Made by a program: the position numbers and the translations under genes. 64,000 bases of DNA, taken from NCBI RefSeq assembly GCF_002257565.1, contig NZ_CP022736.1:2666001-2730000 (forward strand), written 5' to 3'. Positions 1 through 7,797 of the stretch are shown in pieces (position 1 is the stretch's first letter; every line of letters begins with the position of its first letter). The notes below the pieces were generated by a model, which ran no database searches, was not told the origin of the DNA, and saw only the letters and a program-made list of their open reading frames with translations. The DNA is from Herbaspirillum sp. meg3. GTDB lineage: Bacteria; Pseudomonadota; Gammaproteobacteria; Burkholderiales; Burkholderiaceae_D.

Positions 1-1645
1 CGTGATGAAGTTCAAGGTGATCTTCGCCATTTTCAAAATATAAGGTTCCAATCGTACGGACTTTTCTATTTGCCAACTGGAATATGGAATTCGGATCTTG
101 TGATGAATTGGAAGGCTTTTCAACAAATAGCTGCTTATAGTAAAGATCCGTATGATATTCAGAGAACGTTGGCTCACCGTTAGGATTCAAATGAAAACAG
201 CAAAAAGTCCGCTTTTTTGTTTGCTGTTTGATTGTGTTGAGAGTGCCTTTAGATACGGTAATGAATTCCGCCGATTTATTTACGCGCGACAAATGCATGC
301 CATTGATATCGGAACTTAAGACCATCCGATTCCATGTGTGAGAAATGCACTCGATGAAATCGGCCGAGGTCAAGTCAAAATCTAGGAATGCAAAATAGGT
401 CAGGAGAAGCGACAGCTTCTCGGTGAGTCTAGGAATAACTGATGCTGACGCGCTACCAAAAGTTATCGTTTTCCCGTGAGCAACATCATCTCTAAAGTTC
501 TTCAAAGTTACAAAATCAGAGTGCGTCAAATTGATAATCTTCAGAACGTCTTGATCAACATTTGAAACCACGTGTTGATACTTATCGACGAAGGAATGAT
601 CTATCGAACCAAAGATCTTAGTTGCTAGCTCAACGATATCAGCACTTTGTTCTGTATTCAAATTCGATACGGTTGATAGCTCCCTGCTGAAGTGATTAAT
701 TCTATTCGTAGCTGACTTGCTGTTTTTCTTGGGCAGTGATTTTGTCTTGAAATCTACGTAGGAGTCGAGAAGGAAAACATAGGCGGCAACTTTGTATTCC
801 CAGAAATCCTGATATCGCTTCATTGAAGACAGTCTGATCCAATTGGGATCGCGCAATTCTGAATTAAAGAATGCTTGCGCGATGACTTGCCATTTTGCAT
901 CCTCATCTAAGATTTTTCGCTTTAGCAGATATCGCATTCCATTTTTGGCATCTCGTTCATCTTCTTCCACTTTTTCATAGTGAGGAAAATAAATAGAGTG
1001 CCATTTCCCGTTCTTATCTTTGGCGCGAACAGTGAGTACCGACACCGGTAGTGCCAATAGAATGGAGAACAGCGTGCAAAGACTAGTAACGAGGGAACGG
1101 ATGTCGATCACTCCGAGATGAGAGTGAGAGTTTTCGACCAAAACAACCGCTGTATTGAGAATTTCGCTTCTCTCAGCTGTTGCTGTTAGATCAGTATGTG
1201 GATCAATTGCGAGGCAAAAATTTCCCAATGGAGATGTTACGTTTGCAGAGATTCTTGAAGGTCGGTTCTTCCATTGAACGGAAGTCCCGACGTCACCAAT
1301 GATTCGTTCCCATTGAAAAAACCATTGAGTGATGTGGGTCATTTCGATTTCGATGGAATCGAAAGCATTAAATGCTTCGCCAGCAAGAATGTATTCTGCA
1401 TAAACGTCGCCGAAATGCAGCTCACAATTAAACAGCGTATAGGATCTGCCTTCAAGTGAAGTTGCTACCAATCTTTCATAAGATTTTTCCGTATCAAATT
1501 TCGCAATTGTTCCCCCTCGAAATCTGAGTGAAATTGCTTTTCGTGGGCCAAAGGCCAACGTCGCATTTCCAACCTTTCCCAATTCATCATGAAAGACATC
1601 AACGGGGAAAGAATGGTCATCATTAAAAGAAATATTGTTCGTCAT
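1..1645 (-). CDS. ApeA-like HEPN-domain anti-phage protein, C-terminus beyond the left edge
   Basis: The frame is open from an ATG at 1645 to the window edge, giving at least 548 residues without a stop. The N-terminal part reads like the ApeA N-terminal domain, with a glycine-rich beta segment (TLAFGP, RFRGG), then YTLFNCEL and GEAFNAF followed by THITQWF. The C-terminal part contains NFRDDVAHG, an R-x4-H motif (R385, H390), the signature of HEPN ribonucleases. ApeA proteins are known as single-gene phage-defence factors thought to act by RNA cleavage; the assignment here rests on motif recognition, not alignment. About 155 residues follow the motif before the edge, so this is longer than I expect for a minimal ApeA. 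No clear ribosome binding site is seen before the ATG, and no in-frame start lies upstream. The zinc-ribbon gene 55 bases upstream is on the same strand. Confidence 0.72.
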   Translation of the reverse strand, partial: MTNNISFNDDHSFPVDVFHDELGKVGNATLAFGPRKAISLRFRGGTIAKFDTEKSYERLVATSLEGRSYTLFNCELHFGDVYAEYILAGEAFNAFDSIEIEMTHITQWFFQWERIIGDVGTSVQWKNRPSRISANVTSPLGNFCLAIDPHTDLTATAERSEILNTAVVLVENSHSHLGVIDIRSLVTSLCTLFSILLALPVSVLTVRAKDKNGKWHSIYFPHYEKVEEDERDAKNGMRYLLKRKILDEDAKWQVIAQAFFNSELRDPNWIRLSSMKRYQDFWEYKVAAYVFLLDSYVDFKTKSLPKKNSKSATNRINHFSRELSTVSNLNTEQSADIVELATKIFGSIDHSFVDKYQHVVSNVDQDVLKIINLTHSDFVTLKNFRDDVAHGKTITFGSASASVIPRLTEKLSLLLTYFAFLDFDLTSADFIECISHTWNRMVLSSDINGMHLSRVNKSAEFITVSKGTLNTIKQQTKKRTFCCFHLNPNGEPTFSEYHTDLYYKQLFVEKPSNSSQDPNSIFQLANRKVRTIGTLYFENGEDHLELHH

Positions 1646-1700
1646 AGCACTTGCATGGCCTAAGCTATAAAGGTTTTTTAGATTCGAGTTATGTGAACCT

Positions 1701-2585
1701 CTACCGACGTGCCACGCCCCCATAAAGCGTATCAACGACCGTCTTCAGTATCTTGACCAAGCTCCGCACGTCGGCTTCCTCGATCGGTACTTTGCGCCCG
1801 ACCGGAAGTCTACTATCCGTCTTGCGGACGAACTCCTCGTCAACAATGCCCATCTTGTGTGCTAATAAGTGACGCTTTTGAAATTGCTCGCATACAAAAT
1901 CCCATTCGTCCTGGGCTACTCCAGCCCCAATATCGAAGCCTTCCTCCTTTTGGAGCTTGGTGCGCGCGGCATCGATGTTCTGAAATGACAGTTTGTAGGC
2001 CAACCCGGCACAGTGCTCTCGTCCAAAGCCGTCGAATGCCGATACCACGTCTTCCAGCGCATTTTCAACGAGTTTGGCTTGCACGTTCGCCTCGGCGCCG
2101 GCGGCCAGATCCAGCAATTTCAAAGACAGATCAAAATTCGCACAGGCGATTTGCTGCGAATTGTGAACACCGCAGTCGGGACAATAGCCAAACGCACCGT
2201 AAATTGTGTATTGCAGCGTGCAGGCAGCGCACGTCACGCGCTCTTCCAGCTCACGCTCGGAATAACGCGCAATCGGAGTGGGCTCACCCTTGACGGTGAT
2301 GCCGATGGAAATGAAGGCGTTTCTGTCGGGGCGACGCTCCATTTTCTTCATTTCGCCCAGCAAATGGCGGCTGACCTCGTGAAGCGCCACTGATTGCGCA
2401 TACTCGATCTGCGCCTTCGTCCAGAAGGTGTCGTGACCGTCAACGTGATTGCAGTAGGGACAGTGACAGCCAGGAACGTCCGGTATGCCGGTGCCGCCCT
2501 TGATCTTGAAGTATTTCTCGCATTCGGGGCATTCCCGTCCCAGATAACCTTCGTCATCCGGCTCGATCGGTACTGAAAACTCCAT
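1701..2585 (-). CDS. Double zinc-ribbon protein with a HEPN-like R-x4-H motif, function unknown
   Basis: A 294-residue soluble protein that I do not recognise as a named family. Two zinc-ribbon-like cysteine sets are visible: C19-x2-C22 with C42-x2-C45, and C119-x2-C122 with C135-x2-C138. The C-terminal third is alpha-helical and contains KRHLLAHKMGIVDE, in which R238 and H243 form the R-x4-H spacing seen in HEPN ribonucleases. Zinc ribbons joined to a helical HEPN-like tail suggest nucleic-acid binding plus RNA cleavage, but this is inference. It lies 55 bases upstream of the ApeA-like gene on the same strand, so the two may be cotranscribed. An alternative is that the R-H pair is a coincidence in an ordinary helical domain. 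Confidence 0.65.
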   Translation of the reverse strand: MEFSVPIEPDDEGYLGRECPECEKYFKIKGGTGIPDVPGCHCPYCNHVDGHDTFWTKAQIEYAQSVALHEVSRHLLGEMKKMERRPDRNAFISIGITVKGEPTPIARYSERELEERVTCAACTLQYTIYGAFGYCPDCGVHNSQQIACANFDLSLKLLDLAAGAEANVQAKLVENALEDVVSAFDGFGREHCAGLAYKLSFQNIDAARTKLQKEEGFDIGAGVAQDEWDFVCEQFQKRHLLAHKMGIVDEEFVRKTDSRLPVGRKVPIEEADVRSLVKILKTVVDTLYGGVARR

Positions 2586-2687
2586 TACGTCCCTTTCGCT
2601 GATAGCTTCTTGTATGGTTTCTTACGAAGGTGCCATTGTCGACGCTATTGGCATAAATATTTTCTCTGATGAGCCATCGGGCGGCGT

Positions 2688-3386
2688 TTAATCTTTCAGC
2701 TTCTTAAGTACGTCATCTTGAGCAGCCTGTTTGGCTTGGGCATCACTAATTTTTTGTTTGATACTCTGAATCGCAGAGTCTCGTTCTTTTCTGGAGATTT
2801 GCTTGATATCTACATTTTTTCCATCTCGATCAATGTGGATCTGGATTAGTTGATCCTCTTTGAAATAATAACGATGCAATTTCGAATCTCTCGTCAACCA
2901 TCCGGTAGTTAGCAATTTATATTTCAGATACTCAGTTCCCTCGTCATCCTTGCGACATTCGATAGGTTTATCCCACACATCCAGTTTCTTTTTCGCTACA
3001 CATCGCTCTTCGTACTGCGTCTCTGGCAGAAGAAATGAGATGCTTTCATAGCTTAATTTTTCCGGCACTCTTTGATCTTGAGGTAACTCGGTTTTATAGG
3101 TGCCGTCATCCAGAAAATAGTCCTTATACTCAAGACTCAACGACGCGTTCAAAGTCTTCACGCCCAGCAAGGTAGTCTTGTCTGTTCGAGCACATTCAAA
3201 GTGACCGTAGCCTGATTTACAATCCTTGAAACCCATTTTCTTTGCCTCTTCAATACGCCCCGGCAATTTATAGCCATCGAAATCGATCACGTTAAATCGA
3301 CGTACTGGCTCAGCTTTTCCCCCGCATGCGGCAATGAGCAAAGGACACGCCGCAATCAATGCGTAGAGATAGATTTTTCCCATCAT
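2688..3386 (-). CDS. Putative lipoprotein, unknown function
   Basis: A signal peptide of the lipoprotein type starts at a double ATG (3386), followed by a hydrophobic stretch and a lipobox LIAAC with the cysteine at residue 21, followed by GGK. The pentapeptide LIAAC occurs twice (residues 10-14 and 17-21); the second is the likelier cleavage site. A longer reading from a GTG at 3431 would add 15 residues and weaken the signal peptide, so the ATG is preferred. The mature part is hydrophilic, has several cysteines, and ends in a charged, Lys/Gln/Ala-rich helix that may be coiled coil. No domain is recognised. It precedes the two HEPN-motif genes on the same strand with a gap of 102 bases. Confidence 0.6.
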   Translation of the reverse strand: MMGKIYLYALIAACPLLIAACGGKAEPVRRFNVIDFDGYKLPGRIEEAKKMGFKDCKSGYGHFECARTDKTTLLGVKTLNASLSLEYKDYFLDDGTYKTELPQDQRVPEKLSYESISFLLPETQYEERCVAKKKLDVWDKPIECRKDDEGTEYLKYKLLTTGWLTRDSKLHRYYFKEDQLIQIHIDRDGKNVDIKQISRKERDSAIQSIKQKISDAQAKQAAQDDVLKKLKD

Positions 3387-3460
3387 ATTCTTAGAGATAT
3401 AAATTAAAAATTGCTGCCATGTGAAAGCCACAAGACACCCCCATCGCCGTACGATTGATG

Positions 3461-3478
3461 CCTACATTTTGTTGTAGG
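3461..3478. repeat. Short hairpin upstream of the lipoprotein gene
   Basis: CCTACA (3461-3466) can pair with TGTAGG (3473-3478) across a 6-base loop. It lies about 80 bases upstream of the lipoprotein start. Its role is unknown; it may be part of a promoter or leader. Confidence 0.35.
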
Positions 3479-3529
3479 TCTGTTCAGGCGGAAAAGATTT
3501 TAGTATTTTTACGTCATTCTGATGGGAAT

Positions 3530-3558
3530 GTTTGGCGACCATCTCAATGGTCGCAAAC
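3530..3558. repeat. Inverted repeat in the 3387-3777 intergenic region
   Basis: GCGACCAT (3535-3542) and ATGGTCGC (3547-3554) form a perfect 8-base inverted repeat with a 4-base spacer, extended by GTTT/AAAC with one unpaired G. It has no T-run on either side, so it is more likely an operator or structured leader than an intrinsic terminator. Apart from this and the smaller hairpin at 3461, I see no gene in this 390-base region. Confidence 0.5.
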
Positions 3559-3777
3559 AATCAAACTTCATGAGAGACGTTCGCATGAATCATGCCTTGC
3601 TCTGCTTATGCTGGAATACCCTTTATTTCCCTAGCGATAAGCAGCCTGCCATGGCGTTGTAGCATTTTGCAGACAGTGTTGGTGTCACCTAGCCCATTTG
3701 CCATCAAGATGAGATTGCTTGCAGCGTCCGTGACCTTCGCGCTACCGTTGAAAAAGACTAACAGCGAGGAGTTTTTA

Positions 3778-3987
3778 ATGGATGCCATTAGTGCCAAGTG
3801 TGGCCATTTGAAGCGTAGACTAAAGAGAAACGAACGACTAACAGGCGAGCTTCTGGAGTTCGCGTTGGATGTCGCTTGGGATGAAGAGATCGCACGTAAG
3901 CTCATCGCAGGTGAGACGCTCACCGACTACGAGCGCCACATCATGGTCGACGTCGTCTTGTTGCACGTCCGGCTCGCCCCTCGCTGA
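3778..3987 (+). CDS. Small hypothetical protein, 69 residues
   Basis: The start ATG is preceded by GAGGAG seven bases upstream, which favours it over a longer frame beginning near 3592. The product is small, charged and predicted helical, with a basic patch in the N-terminal third (HLKRRLKRNER) and an acidic middle. No domain is recognised. It lies between the divergent lipoprotein gene and the exonuclease gene, about 100 bases before the latter. The size and basic patch would suit a small regulator, but nothing specific supports this. Confidence 0.5.
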   Translation: MDAISAKCGHLKRRLKRNERLTGELLEFALDVAWDEEIARKLIAGETLTDYERHIMVDVVLLHVRLAPR

Positions 3988-4084
3988 AGGATTGCGTTCG
4001 GGTATTCAATCATTGGCTTTGTGCAATTGGCTAACGGGGATTTGATCTATAAGATGGATCATTTCCTCACCCGATGTCCCCAAA

Positions 4085-4570
4085 ATGGCGATAAAAATAT
4101 TCATAGACACTGAATTCACCGACTTTGCTGATCCGCAATTGATCAGTATTGGTCTTGTCTCTGAGTTCGGTGAGGAGTTCTATGCAGAGGTGCCTTATCA
4201 GCTAGCGGCTTGCAGCGAATTTGTCCGCGACACCGTCATCCCGATGCTGGGAAAAGAATTCGGGGCCCAAGTATCCCAAGATGAACTTTATTTCAGAATT
4301 TCAAACTGGCTTCGGATCGTCAGACCGAAAGACGATGTTCTAGAGATTTGCTATGACTATCAGACTGACTGGGATTTGTTTTACAAGGCGCTGGATGGAC
4401 GTATTCCAACCTGGTGCACGCCCCGTTTGGTAGCGGATCGGATCAATGAGTTGCTTCGCTTCGACTATCACGAAAAGAACGCCTTACCTGAGCATCACGC
4501 TCTACACGATGCACGGGCTAATCGCTATGCTTTTCGAGAACTCCCACCGCAGAGCGAAGAGCCTGACTAA
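4085..4570 (+). CDS. DEDDh 3'-5' exonuclease, Rv2179c-like
   Basis: A 161-residue protein with the exonuclease signature of the RNase T/DnaQ superfamily: D8 and E10 in the opening strand (FIDTEFTDF), an acidic second motif around YDYQTDWD (residues 90-97), and H137-x-A-x2-D142 near the C-terminus. This DEDDh arrangement uses two metal ions to remove nucleotides from 3' ends. The small size and the opening motif resemble the Rv2179c group, which acts on RNA, rather than DNA proofreading subunits. No good ribosome binding site is visible. Its last four bases overlap the convergent HAD gene. Confidence 0.75.
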   Translation: MAIKIFIDTEFTDFADPQLISIGLVSEFGEEFYAEVPYQLAACSEFVRDTVIPMLGKEFGAQVSQDELYFRISNWLRIVRPKDDVLEICYDYQTDWDLFYKALDGRIPTWCTPRLVADRINELLRFDYHEKNALPEHHALHDARANRYAFRELPPQSEEPD

Positions 4571-5001
4571 CTACGTTTGTAGGGGCTGAGCGTTTTTCGT
4601 AGTAGCTGCTCAATCTGCCCGTTAAAGCCAATATCAGTGTCTGTGAGAATCAGATTCTTACAACCTGGCGAGAATAGCCATTCGCTGTCATCGATGGCAA
4701 TCCATGCTTCATATTCGCGTCCGGTATCCCGCAACCAGGACAGGATCTCAGTTTCACGCGGATGCGGCTTTCTCGCCAATGCCACTACAGGCGTGACATC
4801 GATGATCCGGTGTCGAAAATCCTCTGAAAACACCAGGCGCAGCTTCTCAATAGAATGGTCCTCCCGCCAAGCACTGGAGATCACGATATCGACGTCGGGA
4901 TAGTCACGCATTACCTGTTCGAAATGCGGTACCAGCGCGAAGGCGCCGTTCGCTCTGCTGAGCGGATGAAGTACACCGTCAAAATCTAGAAACAGGATCA
5001 T
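4567..5001 (-). CDS. HAD-superfamily phosphatase of the RNA-repair-associated type
   Basis: From the ATG at 5001 the protein opens with MILFLDFDGVLHP, whose D6-x-D8-G is HAD motif I with the aspartyl nucleophile. Motif II is VISSAW, and a C-terminal AIDDSEW supplies the acidic metal-binding motif. At 144 residues it is a minimal, capless HAD, like the HAD domains found in Swiss Army Knife RNA-repair proteins and their stand-alone relatives. A GTG at 5031 could extend it by 10 residues. The reaction is probably hydrolysis of a phosphate monoester, possibly a nucleic-acid end, which is inference from the family. It is convergent with, and overlaps by four bases, the exonuclease gene. Confidence 0.7.
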   Translation of the reverse strand: MILFLDFDGVLHPLSRANGAFALVPHFEQVMRDYPDVDIVISSAWREDHSIEKLRLVFSEDFRHRIIDVTPVVALARKPHPRETEILSWLRDTGREYEAWIAIDDSEWLFSPGCKNLILTDTDIGFNGQIEQLLRKTLSPYKRS

Positions 5002-5052
5002 CTTGTGATTGCCTAGTAAAGGATTAAACACACCGTTGCCAGCATGGTTTCG

Positions 5053-6072
5053 TTATTTCGGTGTCACTTCCCGATCGAGATAGGATCGCAGTTCGCTAGA
5101 AAGCGCCGTGTGCGTGTCTAGCTTCGCCTGCAAAGTGGCCAACTCCATTGCACGCTGATGCAACTGCTCTGTGGACACGGAGACTTGCTGGGTCAAATCT
5201 CCAACCTGCGCTTGCATGTCCTTGATATGGGCATCTTTCTCATCAATTTGCTTCGCCAGAAGTGTATTGCGCTGCTCCACGGCATGTAACTGCTCCAGCT
5301 TCTGTTCGACCTGACGTACCCGTGTTTGCTGCTCATAGAGTGCCTGTTGTGCATGAGATAGCTCCGACACCAGGCGCACACCGTCCTGATTAAGCCGGGT
5401 AACTTCGTCTTGCTTCACGATCAGGCTTTGCTGCAGCTGGCGCATCTCTGCCTGCAGGCCTTGGACTTGCTGCTCATGACGCCTTATGTCTTGATCGCGC
5501 TGTTCCTTGGTCGACGCACGGTAGTGCTCAAGAGATTCGCGTGCGTGCTGATGCTTTTCCTCTAAGGATTGGCGATGCCGTTCGTTCTCTTCCAGACGCT
5601 CCTTGAGCGCCGACACCTGCAAGTCTAGGCCTTGGCGCGCAATCGTTGCGTCTTGCAGCAAGGCTGAGGTGTGCTCATGGGCCTCCTTTTCGGCCACTAA
5701 GGCAGTCTGTACTTGCTGTAGGTGGCTTCCGACCGTTGTATTTTCTTGGCGCAGTTCAAGAATTGTGGCTGCATGCCGACGCTCAATCTCGCTGGATTCA
5801 CTGCGGATCGCGCTGATCCTGCCGTCCGCTTCTTCCTGCAATTGCGCCGCCAGCCGGGCGACGAGATCCTGCAGCGCGTCGCTCAAGGGTGCTTTTGGGC
5901 TCTGGCCGCCGTCATCCTCTTCCAGCTCCTTCAGATACTTGTGGATCGTCGTTTTCGAGCCGGTATTGCCAAGTTCGACACGCACCGCATCGACCGACGG
6001 GTGTTTGCCTTGCCCTATCAGGGTGTCTCGGGCGTTTTTGACTTCTGATTTATAGAGTCCTGTGCGGGCCAT
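5053..6072 (-). CDS. KfrA-type DNA-binding coiled-coil protein
   Basis: The first about 60 residues form a helix-turn-helix of the KfrA N-terminal kind, with KHPSVDAVRVELG and KTTIHKYLKELE visible. Residues from about 75 to 320 are almost pure coiled coil, rich in Gln, Glu and Leu heptads. KfrA proteins of broad-host-range plasmids bind DNA upstream of their own gene and form filaments that aid partition. At 339 residues the length is typical. The gene is divergent from the recombinase gene at 6274, and the AT-rich gap between them has direct and inverted repeats that could be its operator. A chromosomal KfrA beside an integrase suggests an integrated plasmid-like or conjugative element. Confidence 0.82.
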   Translation of the reverse strand: MARTGLYKSEVKNARDTLIGQGKHPSVDAVRVELGNTGSKTTIHKYLKELEEDDGGQSPKAPLSDALQDLVARLAAQLQEEADGRISAIRSESSEIERRHAATILELRQENTTVGSHLQQVQTALVAEKEAHEHTSALLQDATIARQGLDLQVSALKERLEENERHRQSLEEKHQHARESLEHYRASTKEQRDQDIRRHEQQVQGLQAEMRQLQQSLIVKQDEVTRLNQDGVRLVSELSHAQQALYEQQTRVRQVEQKLEQLHAVEQRNTLLAKQIDEKDAHIKDMQAQVGDLTQQVSVSTEQLHQRAMELATLQAKLDTHTALSSELRSYLDREVTPK

Positions 6073-6098
6073 ACGTACTCCGGCAAATTTGATAATAT

Positions 6099-6162
6099 AT
6101 TACATACCACGTAATTACATACTAATTTAGATGCAAATTCAATGCTAATCTCAGTTAGATTA
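6099..6162. promoter_or_regulatory. Candidate operator region between the kfrA-like and integrase genes
   Basis: The 200-base divergent gap is AT-rich. Two copies of ATTACATA (6099-6106 and 6114-6121) lie exactly 15 bases apart, and TAATCT/AGATTA (6146-6151 and 6157-6162) form an inverted repeat with a 5-base spacer. KfrA proteins are known to autorepress from sites in their promoters, so these repeats are candidate binding sites for the adjacent gene product. The assignment is inference. Confidence 0.4.
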
Positions 6163-6273
6163 AGCAAAATATAATGTAGCATTATCACTTGTCAAAGGCC
6201 AAAATCACTAAAATTGCCCCTGTCTTAAGTGTAATGTCCAGAAAGCCTCCCTTTTTCGCCGTGACCAGATGCC

Positions 6274-7263
6274 ATGAGCACAATCGAACAATACATCCAA
6301 GCCGCTACACGCGATAACACGCGTCGCAGCTATCGTGCAGCAGTTCAGCATTTTGAGGTCGAATGGGGCGGCTTCTTGCCGGCCACAGCGGATAGTATCG
6401 CCAAGTACCTCGTGCACTACGCGGATACGCTTGCCATCAATACCCTGCGACAGCGCTTGGCGGCACTGGCTCAATGGCACGTCGACCAAGGATTTCCAGA
6501 TCCAACGAAAGCACCGGTTGTTCGTCAGGTTTTTCGAGGCATTCAGAGATTGCATCCCGCACAGGAAAAGCGCGCTAAGCCCCTGCAATTGGATCAGCTC
6601 GAACAAGTAACGACCTGGCTTGATAGTGCTATCGCCGACGCATGCGCAGCGAGTGATCGGATTGCCCAATTGCGTCACACCAGAGATAAGGCGCTCGTGC
6701 TACTCGGTTTCTGGCGAGGATTTCGCGGCGATGAGCTGGCGCGGCTGGAGGTGCAATATGTCGATGCAATACCCGGCGAAGGCATGACATGCTATTTCCC
6801 GCAGACTAAAGGCGATCGGCAGTTCAAGGGCAGTACATTTAAAGCGCCAGCCTTGTCTCGCCTCTGCCCAGTCGCAGCGTATCAAGCGTGGATAGATTTA
6901 AGTGGTTTGGACAGCGGCACCGCCTTCAGATCAATTAACCGTTGGGGCAGGCTCAACGAGGATGGTTTAAATCCTTCTAGCATCATTCCGCTGTTGCGGT
7001 CGCTATTTGACAAGGCCGGCATCCTCGATGCCGGTGATTACAGCGCGCACTCTCTTCGGCGTGGATTTGCCAATTGGGCGACCTCGAACGGTTGGGATCT
7101 GAAAACTCTCATGGAATATGTAGGCTGGAAAAATATACAATCAGCTATGCGATACGTTGACGCCGCAGATCCATTCAGTAAAAAACGCATTGAACGTATG
7201 CTCCCGCCGTCGCTGCAGGAAATTGCTGAGCCAGACAAATACCTCGATAACAGGGATTCATAA
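6274..7263 (+). CDS. Tyrosine-type site-specific recombinase (integrase)
   Basis: A 329-residue protein with an N-terminal SAM-like DNA-binding domain (residues 1-95) and a C-terminal catalytic domain. The catalytic residues visible are R151 in WRGFRGDEL, K179 in the beta hairpin, H259 and R262 in HSLRRG, W285 in the His/Trp position, and the nucleophile Y294 in AMRYVD. All are in place, so it should be active. The stop codon overlaps the start of the AbrB-like gene, so the two are translationally coupled. No directly adjacent tRNA or attachment site is visible. It could integrate or excise the accessory region. Confidence 0.9.
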   Translation: MSTIEQYIQAATRDNTRRSYRAAVQHFEVEWGGFLPATADSIAKYLVHYADTLAINTLRQRLAALAQWHVDQGFPDPTKAPVVRQVFRGIQRLHPAQEKRAKPLQLDQLEQVTTWLDSAIADACAASDRIAQLRHTRDKALVLLGFWRGFRGDELARLEVQYVDAIPGEGMTCYFPQTKGDRQFKGSTFKAPALSRLCPVAAYQAWIDLSGLDSGTAFRSINRWGRLNEDGLNPSSIIPLLRSLFDKAGILDAGDYSAHSLRRGFANWATSNGWDLKTLMEYVGWKNIQSAMRYVDAADPFSKKRIERMLPPSLQEIAEPDKYLDNRDS

Positions 7264-7664
7264 TGGCGACCTCCAGGAAAGAACGTCTGGAAATACTGCA
7301 CCGACACGGCGCCGACATAGCGCGTATACAGCACTGCCTGTTAGTCAGTGCACACACAGTGACACCTTTGCAGGCGGTCAGTATGTGGCTGGACTATTCT
7401 GAGAGCCATTGCGCAATGTGGCTACAGTTGCCAAGCGACGACACAGAGTTGCTGAATATCTTGCTACAACACCTGCCTAGTACGAAAATGTTGCAAGCGA
7501 ATCCGCCTACTTGGCAGGCAAAATTGGTTGATGCTGGGGACGGTTCCGGCGACGCGGTGCTAGTACTACCGGATGAATTGCTCATGCAACTAGGATGGAA
7601 CGAGGAAGATACACTTGAAGTATCAGTCGGCAATGGTCGAATTTCTGTGGCGCGAAGAATCTAA
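7263..7664 (+). CDS. AbrB/SpoVT-like DNA-binding protein paired with the integrase
   Basis: The start ATG shares its A with the integrase stop codon. The first 85 residues are helical and unrecognised. The last 40 residues read as a swapped-hairpin AbrB-type domain: VLVLPDELLMQLGWNEEDTL followed by EVSVGNGRISVARR, close to the MazE/AbrB pattern. Such domains bind DNA as dimers and often serve as antitoxins or transition-state regulators. Tight coupling to the recombinase suggests it regulates recombinase expression or directionality. No toxin gene is adjacent. Confidence 0.65.
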   Translation: MATSRKERLEILHRHGADIARIQHCLLVSAHTVTPLQAVSMWLDYSESHCAMWLQLPSDDTELLNILLQHLPSTKMLQANPPTWQAKLVDAGDGSGDAVLVLPDELLMQLGWNEEDTLEVSVGNGRISVARRI

Positions 7665-7770
7665 CTTCGATAGAGGATCATGGATATAGTGCCTGCCTGA
7701 CTTCACATTTGGCCATCATCAAAGAATATATGCATTTTAATTTCACGACAAAGGCTACGCTTGACCACTT

Positions 7771-7792
7771 CTAGGTTTTTATTTCCTAGGAG
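7771..7792 (+). promoter_or_regulatory. Hairpin overlapping the ribosome binding site of the next gene
   Basis: CTAGG (7771-7775) can pair with CCTAG (7785-7789). The right arm overlaps the Shine-Dalgarno sequence AGGAG (7788-7792), which is followed five bases later by the ATG at 7798. The stem is short, so any control of translation would be weak. Confidence 0.3.
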
Positions 7793-7797
7793 TAGTC

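Noticed and set aside
1859..2393. Plus-strand open frames opposite the zinc-ribbon gene
   Set aside because: The minus-strand frame has two cysteine quartets and a full-length reading; the opposite frames have none.
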